From Stenotrophomonas aracearum (lineage in GTDB: Bacteria; Pseudomonadota; Gammaproteobacteria; Xanthomonadales; Xanthomonadaceae), in contig NZ_CP115543.1 in NCBI RefSeq assembly GCF_031834615.1, forward strand, positions 3,359,001 through 3,423,000: a DNA stretch of 64,000 bases. Reading direction: 5' to 3'. The position numbers and the translations under genes were made by a program. Positions 21,061-30,911 of the stretch are shown piece after piece. Each line of letters begins with the position of its first letter. Positions within the stretch are counted from its first letter, which is position 1. A model generated the notes under the pieces. The model was not told the origin of the DNA. It was given only the letters and a program-made list of their open reading frames with translations, and ran no database searches.

Positions 21061-23220
21061 TTATTGTCGCCGCACCGACTGCACCACCGAGAGCCGGCGC
21101 AGCCTGCGCATGACCTCGGCGAGGTGGTTGCGATCGCGGACCTGGATGTTGAAGGCCAGCACCGCGGCGTTGAAGTCGCGATCCAGGTAATCCACCCGTT
21201 CGATGTTGGAATGGCTCTGCGCGATCGCCGCGGCGAGCTGCGCCAGCACGCCGGTGCCGTTCTCCACTTCCACCACCAGCGCGGTGTCGTAGTCGCCGGA
21301 GACCGTGGTGTCCCAGCCGATCGGCACCCAGCGTTCGGGCGACTTGCGCAGCTCGGCCAGGTTCGGGCAGTCCAGGCGGTGCACCACGATGCCCTTGCCG
21401 GCGGTGTGGTAGCCCATGATGTCGTCGCCGGGGATCGGCTGGCAGCAGTTGGCGAAGCTGACCACGCCGCGCTCGCTGCCGTTGATCAGGATCTTTTCCT
21501 GCGAGTGCTTCGAATGCGCGCCACCGCGCAGTTCGGCATAGGCCATCAACGCCTGCGCGGCCTGGTTGGGCATCCAGTTGCCCAGTGCCACTTCGGCCAG
21601 CAGCGCTTCCAGGCGCGGGTAGCGGTGTTCGGCCAGGAACGCGTCCAGGCGCCCCTTGGGCAGCCGCTCCAGCGAGCTGTCCATCGCTTCGAGCGCGCGG
21701 TCCAGCATGCGGTGGCCCAGCTGCACGGCGTCTTCGTGCTCGAGCTGCTTGAGCTGGTGGCGGATCGCGGTACGCGCCTTGGAGCTGACCACGAATTCCA
21801 GCCACTGCGGCTTGGGCGTGGCCGAGCGCGCGGTGATCACTTCCACGGTCTGCCCGCTGACCAGCTTGGTGCGCAGCGGCACCAGTTTCTTGTCGACGCG
21901 CGAGGCCACCGCCATGTTGCCGACGTCGGTGTGCACCGCGTAGGCGAAGTCCAGTGCGGTGGAGTTTCGCGGCAACGCCAGGATCTTGCCCTTGGGCGTG
22001 AACAGGTAGACCTCGTCCGGGAACAGGTCGACCTTGACGTTGTCGAGGAACTCCAGCGACGAACCGGCCGCGCGCTGCGAGTCGATCAGTTCCACGATCC
22101 AGGCGTGGGCACGGCTCTGCGCGCTGTTGGGGCTGTCGCCGCCGAACTTGTAGGTCCAGTGCGCGGCGACGCCGCGTTCGGCGATCAGGTCCATTTCCTC
22201 GGTGCGGATCTGCACTTCGATCGGCGAGCCGTACGGCCCGAACAGCACCGTGTGCAGCGACTGGTAGCCGTTGGCCTTGGGAATGGCGATGAAGTCGCGG
22301 AAGCGCCCGTCCAGCGGCTTGAACGTGGCATGCACCGCGCCGAGGGCGTGGTAGGCGTTGGGCACGCTGCGCACGACCAGGCGGAAGCCGAACACGTCCA
22401 TGACCTGGTCGAAGGATTTGTTCTCGTCGCGCATCTTGTTGTAGATGCTCCACGGGGTCTTGATCCGGCTGACCAGGCGGTGCTCCAGCCCTTCCTTGGC
22501 CAGCCGCTGCGACAACTGCACCTCCACCTGCGCCATCGCTTCGCGGCGCACCACCGGCTGGCTGCGGATGTGCTTTTCCAGGATCGCATGGCGCCACGGA
22601 TACAGCGCCTTGAAGCCGAGGTTCTGCAGCTCGCTCTTGACCAGGCTCATGCCCAGCCGCTGCGCGATCGGGGCGTAGATCTCCAGGGTTTCGCGGGCGA
22701 TGCGGCCGCGCGCTTCGGTGCTCTGCGCGCCGAGGGTGCGCATGTTGTGCAGGCGGTCGGCGAGCTTGATCATGATCACGCGCAGGTCGCGCGACATCGC
22801 CAGCAGCATCTTGCGGAAGCTCTCGGCGGCCGCTTCCTGGCGGTCGCGGAACTTCAGCTTGTCCAGCTTGGTGACCCCGTCGACCAGCTCGGCCACGGCT
22901 TCGCCGAACTCGGCGGCCAGCTCTTCGCGGGTCAGCGGGGTGTCTTCGATGGTGTCGTGCAGGATCGCGGCGATCAGCGCTTCCACGTCCAGGCCGAGCT
23001 CGGCCAGCACCTGGGCCACGGCCACCGGATGGGTGATGTAGGGCTCGCCGGACTTGCGGGTCTGCCCGGCATGTGCGGACGCGCCGACTTCCCACGCACG
23101 GCGCAGCAGCGGCAGCTGCTCGGGCGGCAGGTAGTGCGCTGCGCGTTCAAGCTGGAGGACATAGTCGGGTACGGCCGCGCCGGGGGACGTGGCGACCTTG
23201 GCAGAGGGGCCTGGGTTCAT
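21061..23220 (-). CDS. spoT: Bifunctional (p)ppGpp synthase/hydrolase
   Basis: Controls stringent-response alarmone levels. The 719-residue protein has the full Rel/Spo order. The HD hydrolase domain (about 45-200) contains HDTIEDTPL and the active-site HDxxED. The synthetase domain (about 230-360) contains DVFGFRLVVRSVPNAYHALG and PKANGYQSLHTVL. These are followed by TGS (LFPDEVYLFTPKGKILALP, near 390-450), a helical/RIS region with a conserved NCCQPIPGDDIMGY, and a C-terminal ACT domain. The HDxxED motif is intact and the synthetase motif is SpoT-like. I chose ATG 23220 (MNPGPSAK); 23256 is a possible longer start. It is downstream of rpoZ. Confidence 0.96.
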   Translation of the reverse strand: MNPGPSAKVATSPGAAVPDYVLQLERAAHYLPPEQLPLLRRAWEVGASAHAGQTRKSGEPYITHPVAVAQVLAELGLDVEALIAAILHDTIEDTPLTREELAAEFGEAVAELVDGVTKLDKLKFRDRQEAAAESFRKMLLAMSRDLRVIMIKLADRLHNMRTLGAQSTEARGRIARETLEIYAPIAQRLGMSLVKSELQNLGFKALYPWRHAILEKHIRSQPVVRREAMAQVEVQLSQRLAKEGLEHRLVSRIKTPWSIYNKMRDENKSFDQVMDVFGFRLVVRSVPNAYHALGAVHATFKPLDGRFRDFIAIPKANGYQSLHTVLFGPYGSPIEVQIRTEEMDLIAERGVAAHWTYKFGGDSPNSAQSRAHAWIVELIDSQRAAGSSLEFLDNVKVDLFPDEVYLFTPKGKILALPRNSTALDFAYAVHTDVGNMAVASRVDKKLVPLRTKLVSGQTVEVITARSATPKPQWLEFVVSSKARTAIRHQLKQLEHEDAVQLGHRMLDRALEAMDSSLERLPKGRLDAFLAEHRYPRLEALLAEVALGNWMPNQAAQALMAYAELRGGAHSKHSQEKILINGSERGVVSFANCCQPIPGDDIMGYHTAGKGIVVHRLDCPNLAELRKSPERWVPIGWDTTVSGDYDTALVVEVENGTGVLAQLAAAIAQSHSNIERVDYLDRDFNAAVLAFNIQVRDRNHLAEVMRRLRRLSVVQSVRRQ

Positions 23221-23303
23221 GGCTGGAAGACTATTCCAGCAATGGGATATCGGCAAACTATTGCTTTTTGATCGGTGTCACGACCAGCGGTCGTGACCCA
23301 CAC

Positions 23304-23351
23304 GTTGAAATGAAAAAAGCCCGCGCAAGGCGGGCTCTTTTCCATTTCAAC
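23304..23351 (-). terminator. Two-tier hairpin between rpoZ and spoT
   Basis: An inner GC stem (AGCCCGC / GCGGGCT, loop GCAAG) is followed in minus-strand RNA by six U. An outer 9-bp arm (GTTGAAATG / CATTTCAAC) encloses it. It lies 18 bases after the rpoZ stop, so it should terminate or attenuate rpoZ transcription before spoT. Confidence 0.85.
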
Positions 23352-23369
23352 GGTGATCGCGGAACGCGA

Positions 23370-23669
23370 TCAGTCGTCGTTCTTGGACATGTCTTCGTCG
23401 GCAACGACTTCGGCAGCGGCCCATTCCAGTGCTTCACGCTCGGCGCGCTCGCGTTCGGCCTTCTCGACTTCGTCGATCAGCGCGTTGTCGATCTTGCGGG
23501 CGGCAATTTCGCGCAGCGCCAGCACGGTCGGCTTGTCTTCGGTTTCGCTGTTGTCCAGGGTGGCCTGGACGCCGTTGGCCAGCTGACGGGCGCGCTTGGA
23601 CGCCATCATGACCAGCTCGAAACGGTTGTTCACGACTTCCAGACAATCTTCTACGGTGATGCGGGCCAT
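23370..23669 (-). CDS. rpoZ: RNA polymerase omega subunit
   Basis: Small RNA polymerase subunit that assists beta-prime folding and forms part of a ppGpp-binding site. The 99-residue protein begins [20 protein letters not shown] and has the core [11 protein letters not shown] and [19 protein letters not shown] segment (here [17 protein letters not shown]). The acidic C-terminal tail ([12 protein letters not shown]) is typical of the Xanthomonadaceae. The start at 23669 is fixed by homology. It is followed by a strong hairpin and then spoT. Confidence 0.96.
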   Translation of the reverse strand: MARITVEDCLEVVNNRFELVMMASKRARQLANGVQATLDNSETEDKPTVLALREIAARKIDNALIDEVEKAERERAEREALEWAAAEVVADEDMSKNDD

Positions 23670-23785
23670 GCGGGCTCCCGGCAGCCGACGCGGGCTGCTC
23701 AATCGAATGAGGGAAAGGGGACGGATTGTACCGGCCGGGGCTGGACAAAATCAAGCCGACCGGCTACCCGCCCCTTGTGAATCAG

Positions 23786-24448
23786 TCAGTTGCCGTTGCC
23801 GTCCGGGGTCAGCAGGGCCTGGATCAGGCCGGCGTGGCGGACTTTCTGCGACTCACGGCGCAGGCGGCTGGCCGTGAAGATGGCGCACAGCTCGTCCACG
23901 GCGGTCTCGAATACCTCGTTGACGATGACGTAGTCGAAGTCGTTGAAGTGCAGCATTTCCTCGCGGGCGGCCGCCAGGCGCTGGGCGATCACCGCCTCGC
24001 TGTCCTGCCCGCGCTTGCGCATGCGGTCCTGCAGGGCCTGCTTGGACGGCGGCAGGATGAACACCGTGACCGTGCCCGGGACCGTCTGGCGGACCTGCTG
24101 GGCGCCCTGCCAGTCGATCTCCAGCAGCACGTCCTGGCCGGCGGCCAGCTGCGGTTCCACCGACTGCCGGGCGGTGCCCTTCCAGTCGCCATGGACCCAG
24201 GCGTGCTCGAAGAAGTCGCCGGCGGCGATCATCCGTTCGAACTCTTCGGCACTGACGAAGTGGTAGTGCTCGCCATTCACCTCGCGCGGGCGGGTTGCGC
24301 GCGAGGTGAACGAGATCGACAGGGCGATCTGCGGGTCGCGCGCCAGGGTGGCGTTGACGATGCTGCTCTTGCCGGCCCCGGAGGGGGCGGCCACGATGTA
24401 CAGGGTGCCACGCGCCGGCGCGGCGCTGGGGGTGGGCTGGCTGCTCAT
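23786..24448 (-). CDS. gmk: Guanylate kinase
   Basis: Phosphorylates GMP to GDP with ATP. The 220 residues show the P-loop [11 protein letters not shown] near residue 20, the GMP-binding [27 protein letters not shown]-like SAEEFERMI, and lid/Walker B segments ([31 protein letters not shown]). The start overlaps the yicC stop as ATGA, so expression is coupled to yicC. It precedes rpoZ and spoT, linking GDP/GTP supply to (p)ppGpp synthesis. Confidence 0.97.
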   Translation of the reverse strand: MSSQPTPSAAPARGTLYIVAAPSGAGKSSIVNATLARDPQIALSISFTSRATRPREVNGEHYHFVSAEEFERMIAAGDFFEHAWVHGDWKGTARQSVEPQLAAGQDVLLEIDWQGAQQVRQTVPGTVTVFILPPSKQALQDRMRKRGQDSEAVIAQRLAAAREEMLHFNDFDYVIVNEVFETAVDELCAIFTASRLRRESQKVRHAGLIQALLTPDGNGN

Positions 24449-25305
24449 TCGATGTTCTGCACCTGTTCGCGGATCTGGTCGATCAGCACCTTCAGCTCGA
24501 CGGCGGCGTTGGAGGTGCGGCTGTCCACCGACTTGGAGCCCAGCGTGTTGGCTTCGCGGTTGAACTCCTGCAGCAGGAAGTCCAGGCGGCGGCCGACCGG
24601 CTCACGCTGCCTGAGCACGCGGCGGATCTCCACGATGTGGCTGCGCAGGCGGTCCAGCTCTTCGTCCACGTCGAGCTTCTGCAGCCACAGCACCAGTTCC
24701 TGCTCGGCGCGGCCGGGGTCGACCGGGTGCGGCAGGTCGGCCAGGCGCGCGGCCAGCTTGGTGCGCTGGCCGTCGCGGATCAGCGGGATCAGGGTGGTGA
24801 CCTCGGCGGCGATGCGCTCGATTGCGTCAACCCGCTCGCTGATCGCAGTGGCCAGCTTGTCGCCTTCGCGTTCGCGCGCGGCCACGAAGCCGTCCAGCAC
24901 CTGCTCCAGCAGCGCCAGGGCCTCGGCCTGCAGGGCGGCGGCGTCGGTGGCCTCGCCCTGGGTCACGCCCGGCAGCTGCAGCAGGTCGGTGAAGCTGACC
25001 TGCAGGTTGGGGAAGTCGGAGGTCAGCCGGTGCGCCAGCGCGCCCAGCTGGCCCAGCAGGGCCTCGTTGACCTGGAGGCTGCCGCCGGTTTCCGGCGCGC
25101 GCAGGCGCATCACCAGGTCCAGCTTGCCACGGCTCAGCCGTGCGGCGATCCGCTCGCGCAGCTGCGGTTCCAGCGCGCGCAGCTCTTCAGGCAGGCGCGT
25201 GCCGACCTCGAGGAAGCGGTGGTTGACCGAGCGCAGCTCGCACCCCAGCGTGCCCCAAGGGGTCGCCCGCTCGCCGCCGGCGTAGGCGGTCATGCTTCGA
25301 ATCAT
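24445..25305 (-). CDS. yicC: YicC family endoribonuclease
   Basis: The family acts as an endoribonuclease that degrades small RNAs such as RyhB in E. coli. The 286-residue protein starts [12 protein letters not shown], identical in pattern to YicC, and ends in [17 protein letters not shown]. Conserved parts include [20 protein letters not shown] near residue 27, a YicC-N domain, a long helical middle and the C-terminal DUF1732 domain ([20 protein letters not shown]). It is the first gene of the gmk block and divergent from rph across 120 bp. Confidence 0.93.
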   Translation of the reverse strand: MIRSMTAYAGGERATPWGTLGCELRSVNHRFLEVGTRLPEELRALEPQLRERIAARLSRGKLDLVMRLRAPETGGSLQVNEALLGQLGALAHRLTSDFPNLQVSFTDLLQLPGVTQGEATDAAALQAEALALLEQVLDGFVAAREREGDKLATAISERVDAIERIAAEVTTLIPLIRDGQRTKLAARLADLPHPVDPGRAEQELVLWLQKLDVDEELDRLRSHIVEIRRVLRQREPVGRRLDFLLQEFNREANTLGSKSVDSRTSNAAVELKVLIDQIREQVQNIE

Positions 25306-25425
25306 TCGGGGTTTCCGATGCTCTCAAAGGGGGAATGGTACCCTAGCGGCCTTCTTCGAGCCTCCTCGCCTGCCGGTTCCCGGCCGGGCGCGGAACCGCA
25401 TCCCCCGTCTTACCGGAAGCCATCC

Positions 25426-26150
<725 letters not shown>

Positions 26151-26154
<4 letters not shown>

Positions 26155-26540
26155 CCCGGCGACTGGCCCTGGCCACCCTCGTGGTGGCCGATTACGACGA
26201 GGCGATCGCCTGGTACACGGGCAAACTCGGCTTCCACCTGATCGAGGACATCGACCAGGGCAGCAAGCGCTGGGTGATGGTCGGCCCGACCGACGGCAGC
26301 GCTGCGGCGCTGCTGCTGGCGCGCGCCAGTACCGACGAGCAGCGCAGCCGGGTCGGCAACCAGACCGGCGGCCGGGTCGGCTTCTTCCTCAACACCGACG
26401 ACTTCCACCGCGACCATGCCGCGATGACCGCGCGTGGCGTGGAATTCCTGGAAGCCCCGCGCGAAGAGTCGTACGCCACGGTCGCGGTGTTCCGCGACCT
26501 GTACGGCAACACGTGGGACCTGCTGGAGCCCAAGCGATGA
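26151..26540 (+). CDS. VOC superfamily (glyoxalase-fold) protein
   Basis: A 129-residue single-module protein of the vicinal oxygen chelate fold: [20 protein letters not shown] at the N-terminus, [20 protein letters not shown] in the middle, and [15 protein letters not shown] at the end. The classical His/Glu metal ligands are not all evident, so enzymatic activity is uncertain; many such proteins are resistance or unknown-function types. The GTG start overlaps the rph stop and its own stop overlaps the rdgB start (ATGA), so the three genes are translated as a chain. Confidence 0.85.
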
Positions 26541-27130
26541 AACTGGTACTGGCCAGCGGCAACGCCGGCAAACTGAAGGAACTGCAGGCGATGCTGGCCG
26601 GCCTGCCGCTGGAGATCGTGGCGCAGGCCGAACTGGGCGTGGGCGACGTGCCGGAGACTGGCCTGACCTTCGTCGAGAACGCGCTGATCAAGGCGCGGCA
26701 TGCCTGTGCCAGCACCGGCCTGCCGGCGCTGGCCGACGACTCGGGCCTGATCGTCGACGCGCTGGACGGCGCGCCCGGCCTGTACAGCGCGCGCTATGCG
26801 GGCAGCCCGACCGATGACGCGGCCAACAACGCCAAGCTGCTCGAGGCGATGCGCGACGTTCCCGCCGGCAGCCGCACCGCGCGCTTCTACGCGGTGATCG
26901 TGCTGCTGCGCCACGCCAACGACCCGCAGCCGCTGATCTGCGAAGGCAGCTGGGAAGGCGAGATCCTCGACGAGCTGCGCGGCAGCCACGGCTTCGGCTA
27001 CAACCCGCTGTTCCTGGACACGGTGCTGGGCCAGACCGCGGCGGAAATGGCGCCGGACGTGAAGAATGCGATGAGCCATCGCGGCAAGGCGCTGCAGGTG
27101 TTGAAGCAGAAATTGTCGGTTATTTATTGA
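26537..27130 (+). CDS. rdgB: XTP/dITP pyrophosphatase (RdgB/HAM1)
   Basis: Removes non-canonical purine triphosphates (XTP, dITP, ITP) from the nucleotide pool. The 197-residue protein starts [20 protein letters not shown], with the family Ser-x-Asn and Lys, followed by TGLTFVENALIKARHA, LADDSGLIVDALDGAPGLYSARYAG and the C-terminal SHGFGYNPLFL and SHRGKALQ. The start overlaps the VOC stop (ATGA). Two GTAG-type palindromes follow immediately. Confidence 0.96.
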   Translation: MKLVLASGNAGKLKELQAMLAGLPLEIVAQAELGVGDVPETGLTFVENALIKARHACASTGLPALADDSGLIVDALDGAPGLYSARYAGSPTDDAANNAKLLEAMRDVPAGSRTARFYAVIVLLRHANDPQPLICEGSWEGEILDELRGSHGFGYNPLFLDTVLGQTAAEMAPDVKNAMSHRGKALQVLKQKLSVIY

Positions 27131-27133
27131 TCC

Positions 27134-27157
27134 GTGCCGGGCAGAGCCCGGCACTAC
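27134..27157 (-). repeat. GTAG-type REP palindrome, copy 1
   Basis: Read on the minus strand this is GTA followed by a perfect 9-bp stem GTGCCGGGC / GCCCGGCAC with a 3-base loop. The GTAG head and GC-rich stem match Stenotrophomonas GTAG repetitive palindromes. It starts three bases after the rdgB stop. Confidence 0.75.
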
Positions 27158-27191
27158 GCATTGCGAGGAGCCGGCCAGCGGCCGGCACTAC
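27158..27191 (-). repeat. GTAG-type REP unit with conserved 3' flank, copy 2
   Basis: A GTAG-headed palindrome (stem GCCGGCC / GGCCGGC) preceded on the plus strand by GCATTGCGAGGA. The whole 34-base unit recurs at 51556-51589 with two differences. It is in the same orientation as copy 1 and ends four bases before the hemW ATG. Confidence 0.75.
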
Positions 27192-27195
27192 CCAG

Positions 27196-28404
27196 ATGTC
27201 TGAAGAACATTGCAACCACCTGCCGGGCGAATCCTGCGACCACGACCATGGCGTGTCGCTGGTGCCGCCGCCGCTGTCGCTCTACGTGCACCTGCCGTGG
27301 TGCGTGCGCAAATGCCCGTACTGCGATTTCAATTCGCACCAGGGCAAGGGCGAGCTGCCGTTCGAGGCGTATATCGATGCGCTGGTCCGCGACCTCGACC
27401 AGGACCTGCCGCTGGTCTGGGGCCGGGTGGTGAACAGCGTGTTCTTCGGCGGCGGCACGCCCAGCCTGTTCCCGCCCGAGGCGATCGACCGCTTCCTGCA
27501 GGCGGCGTCGGCACGCCTGCGCTTCGCGCCGAACCTGGAAGTGACCCTGGAAACCAACCCGGGCACGGCCGAGCATGGCCGCTTCGACCGCTACCGCGCG
27601 GCCGGGGTGAACCGGATCAGCTTCGGCATCCAGACCTTCAACGACGCCGCGCTGCAGCGCCTGGGCCGCATCCACGACAGCGGCGAAGCCGAGCGCGCGG
27701 TGAAGCTGGCCCAGGACGCGGGCTACGACAACTTCAACATCGACCTGATGTACGCGCTGCCGGAGCAGACCCTGGCCCAGGCCGAGCATGACCTGGAACG
27801 CGCGTTCGCCTTGCAGCCCACCCACCTGTCGCACTACCAGCTCACCCTGGAGCCGAACACGGTGTTCTTCGCGCGGCCGCCGCAGGGCATTCCCGACGAC
27901 GACGCGGCCTGGGACATGCAGGAGCACTGCCAGCGCCTGCTGGCCGAGGCCGGTTACGCGCAGTACGAAGTCAGCGCCTATGCGCGCCCCGGCCGGCAGA
28001 GCCAGCACAACCTGAACTACTGGCGCTTCGGCGACTACCTGGGCATCGGCGCCGGTGCCCACGGCAAGATCAGCAGCGGCGCCGGGCAGAACGTGCTGCG
28101 GCGCTGGAAGCACAAGCACCCGCAGACCTTCATGGACACCGCCGGTACGGCCGCCTCGCTGGGTGGCGACGAGGTGATCGACGCCGGGCGCCTGCCATTC
28201 GAGTACATGCTCAACCTGCTGCGCCTGCACGAGGGCTTTTCGCTGCGCGATTTCGAGTCGCGCACCGGCCTGGAGCGGGCGCGGATCGCCGCGCCGGTGC
28301 AGCTGGCGGTCGAGCGGGGCTGGTTGACGGTGGACGGCGACCGGGTGCAGCCGACCGAGCTGGGCCGGCGCTTCACCAACGATGTGGTGGAACTGTTCCT
28401 GTAG
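27196..28404 (+). CDS. hemW: Radical SAM heme chaperone HemW
   Basis: A radical SAM protein that binds heme and inserts it into membrane enzymes; formerly called oxygen-independent coproporphyrinogen oxidase-like. It has PLSLYVHLPWCVRKCPYCDF with the CxxxCxYC cluster motif (no fourth conserved Cys of true HemN), FFGGGTPSLF, ETNPGT, VNRISFGIQTF, and the C-terminal HemW winged region. ATG 27196 gives 402 residues including a His/Cys-rich N-terminus (EHCNHLPGESCDHDHG) that is not typical. There is no Shine-Dalgarno; a start nearer VPPPLSLYVH (GTG 27252 or 27260) is possible. Confidence 0.92.
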   Translation: MSEEHCNHLPGESCDHDHGVSLVPPPLSLYVHLPWCVRKCPYCDFNSHQGKGELPFEAYIDALVRDLDQDLPLVWGRVVNSVFFGGGTPSLFPPEAIDRFLQAASARLRFAPNLEVTLETNPGTAEHGRFDRYRAAGVNRISFGIQTFNDAALQRLGRIHDSGEAERAVKLAQDAGYDNFNIDLMYALPEQTLAQAEHDLERAFALQPTHLSHYQLTLEPNTVFFARPPQGIPDDDAAWDMQEHCQRLLAEAGYAQYEVSAYARPGRQSQHNLNYWRFGDYLGIGAGAHGKISSGAGQNVLRRWKHKHPQTFMDTAGTAASLGGDEVIDAGRLPFEYMLNLLRLHEGFSLRDFESRTGLERARIAAPVQLAVERGWLTVDGDRVQPTELGRRFTNDVVELFL

Positions 28405-28478
28405 GGAGATCCCTTCTGGCGGGGACCTTGGGAAACCGGTAGATTCTGTGCTCTCAGGGGAGCCGGAACCTACAACGG

Positions 28479-30911
28479 ATGTCAGCGTCCGCACCTTCAT
28501 CACAGCCCGACCTGACCCGGTTCGCCGGCGTCAACGCGCCGCCGCGCGTGCGCCACCTGCTGGCCGCGCTGCACGCGCTGGCCGAGAAGACCCTGGGTAC
28601 CCCGCTCAAACTGACCATCGTCGAGCTGGAGCGCGAGCTGTTCCGCGACGCCGAGCGTGCCCGCAACAGCCAGATCCAGGCCGACATCTACGCACAGACC
28701 CGGCGCCTGCACGAGATCAACGCGCAGTTCGCGTCGCGCTTCCTGGACGCGCTGGGCACGGTGCTGGCCAGCCTGCGCGAACCGCGCGTGCGCCATGTGC
28801 CGGCGCCGACCCAGCCGGTCTCGGCCACCACCCTGACCCTGGTCACCGATACCGACATCGACCGCGACATCGTGCTGGCCGACATCGTCCGGCGTGAGTC
28901 GCAACGCTCGGCCGGGGCGCTGCAGCTGCTCGGGCAGCGCTTTGGCGTGCTCGCGGCGGGGCCGGCCTTCGACGTGGAAGACCTGCCGTTCGGGCCCAAC
29001 GTGCTGTGCCGGATCGCGCGCGACCTGGGCGAGGAATTCGCGCTCGGGCTGGAAACCCAGCTGGCGCTGTACCGGGTGTTCGACCGGCAGTTGATCGAGC
29101 GCCTGGGCGAGCTGCTGGAACGCGCCAACATCCTGCTGACCCACGAGGGCGTGCTGCCCGGCCTGGTCTACACCCCGTACCTGGCCCGGTCGGCCACCAC
29201 CCGGCGCATCGTCACCGGGCCGGAGCGCGGCGCGGGCAACAACGCGGCCGGCGGCGCTGCCAACCGCCCGGTCACCGGCTGGAGCGGGTCGGCCGGCGCG
29301 GGCAGCTGGGCGGCAATGACCAGCGAGGCGATCGGCCCGGTCGCCGCGCCCGCCTCCACCGCGACACCGCCGCCGCTACCCGACATGGGCACGCCGGGGC
29401 CGGGCGCGGACATGAACGCGCCGGCGCTGTCGGCCCTGCATCACCTGCTGGACGCGGCCCGCCACACCCAAGGCGCGACCGGACTTGCGGCCGCCGCTGC
29501 GGCGACCGGCACAGGCCACCCTGTCGGCGCGCCGGGTCCGGGCGGGGCGGCGCCTGACGCGGCCGATGCCCCTGCCGACGCCAGCCGCCCGCAACCGGTG
29601 GCGGTGGACAGCAGCGCGGTGCATGCCACGCTGGCCAAGCTGCAGGCGCAGGCCGCGGGGGTCCGCCGCAGCATGGCCGACCTGCACAACGCGCTGCTGG
29701 CGCAGATGCGCGCCGAGCACGGCCCGCAGGCCAGCCTGACGGTCAAGGACACCGACACCTTCGACCTGCTGGACATGCTGTACGGGCAGATCCACCGCGA
29801 GGTGCGACCGGATGCGGCCGCGGCGGACCTGCTGACCCGGCTGCAGGTGCCGGTGGCCCGCGCGGCGCTGTCCGACCCGGCGTTCTTCGTGCGCGACCAG
29901 CACCCGGCGCGCGAACTGCTCAATGCGGTGGCCGAAGCCGGGGCGAACTGGCTGGGCGAGGACGACGTCGATCCGCAGCTGGTGCAGAAGCTGGACCGTG
30001 CGGTGGACAAGGTGGTCACCGACTACGAAGGCGACTCGGCGGTCTTCGATGCGGCCAATGAAGAGATCCAGCAGCACTTCCGCGCGCTGGCGCACAAGGC
30101 GGAGCTGGCCGAGCGCCGGCATGTGGAAGCGGCACGCGGCAAGGAACGGCTGGAGTCGGCCAAGCAGCAGGCGGGTGCGAGCATCGAACAGCTGTGCGCG
30201 CAGGCGGCACCGCCGCGCTTCGTGCAGTCGCTGCTGAAGCAGGCCTGGTCGGACGTCCTGACCCTGACCCTGCTGCGCAACGGCGAAGGCTCGGAGCAGT
30301 GGCACGCGCGCGAGAAGGAAACGGCGCGCATCGCCGAGGTCACCTGCCAGCCGCCGGGCAGCGCCGAAAGCGATGCCGAACTGGGCCAGCAGGTGGAATC
30401 GGCGCTGCTGCAGGTGGGTTACCACCAGGACGAGGCGTCGGCGATCGCGCGGCGCCTGTCGACCCCGGGGGGCGAGGACGAAGCCAGCTCGCGCACCGAG
30501 CTGACCGCGCGCATCCGTGCGCGCTCGCGGCTGGGCGAGCAGGCCGAAGGCACCGAGGCCCGGCGCGAGGCGCCGCTGGCGCGCAGCCCGGCCGAGGAGG
30601 ACTACTACCGCCAGCTGCGCACGCTGCCGTTCGGTACGTGGTTCGAGTTCACCACCAACCAGCAGGGCGACATGCGTCGCCAGCGGCTGTCCTGGTACAG
30701 CCTGATCACCGACAACGCGCTGTTCGTGAATCCGCGCGGGCAGAAGGTGGCCGAGCATTCGCTGGATGGCCTGGCCCGGTTGATGGCGCACGGGCAGGCG
30801 CGGCTGGTCAGCGAAGGCAAGAGCCGCCTGATCGACCGGGCGTGGCAGGCGACCCTGCGCACGCTGCGTTCGCTGGCCGGCACGTCGACCCCTGCGGAGT
30901 CTGAAGCATGA
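28479..30911 (+). CDS. DUF1631 family protein
   Basis: A large (810 aa) cytoplasmic protein of the DUF1631 family, function not established. The N-terminal 250 residues are helical (VRHLLAALHALAEKTLGT, FRDAERARNSQIQADIYAQT, FGVLAAGPAFDVEDLPFGPN), followed by a low-complexity Ala/Gly/Pro linker (about 250-380). A second helical domain contains DTFDLLDMLYGQIHREVRP and ARVALSDPAFFVRDQHPAREL-like text (here ARAALSDPAFF). The last 100 residues form a small beta-type domain (LPFGTWFEFTTNQQGDMRRQ, then NALFVNPRGQKVAEHSLDGL) reminiscent of PilZ-like barrels. Its stop overlaps a PilZ gene by four bases. Confidence 0.88.
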   Translation: MSASAPSSQPDLTRFAGVNAPPRVRHLLAALHALAEKTLGTPLKLTIVELERELFRDAERARNSQIQADIYAQTRRLHEINAQFASRFLDALGTVLASLREPRVRHVPAPTQPVSATTLTLVTDTDIDRDIVLADIVRRESQRSAGALQLLGQRFGVLAAGPAFDVEDLPFGPNVLCRIARDLGEEFALGLETQLALYRVFDRQLIERLGELLERANILLTHEGVLPGLVYTPYLARSATTRRIVTGPERGAGNNAAGGAANRPVTGWSGSAGAGSWAAMTSEAIGPVAAPASTATPPPLPDMGTPGPGADMNAPALSALHHLLDAARHTQGATGLAAAAAATGTGHPVGAPGPGGAAPDAADAPADASRPQPVAVDSSAVHATLAKLQAQAAGVRRSMADLHNALLAQMRAEHGPQASLTVKDTDTFDLLDMLYGQIHREVRPDAAAADLLTRLQVPVARAALSDPAFFVRDQHPARELLNAVAEAGANWLGEDDVDPQLVQKLDRAVDKVVTDYEGDSAVFDAANEEIQQHFRALAHKAELAERRHVEAARGKERLESAKQQAGASIEQLCAQAAPPRFVQSLLKQAWSDVLTLTLLRNGEGSEQWHAREKETARIAEVTCQPPGSAESDAELGQQVESALLQVGYHQDEASAIARRLSTPGGEDEASSRTELTARIRARSRLGEQAEGTEARREAPLARSPAEEDYYRQLRTLPFGTWFEFTTNQQGDMRRQRLSWYSLITDNALFVNPRGQKVAEHSLDGLARLMAHGQARLVSEGKSRLIDRAWQATLRTLRSLAGTSTPAESEA

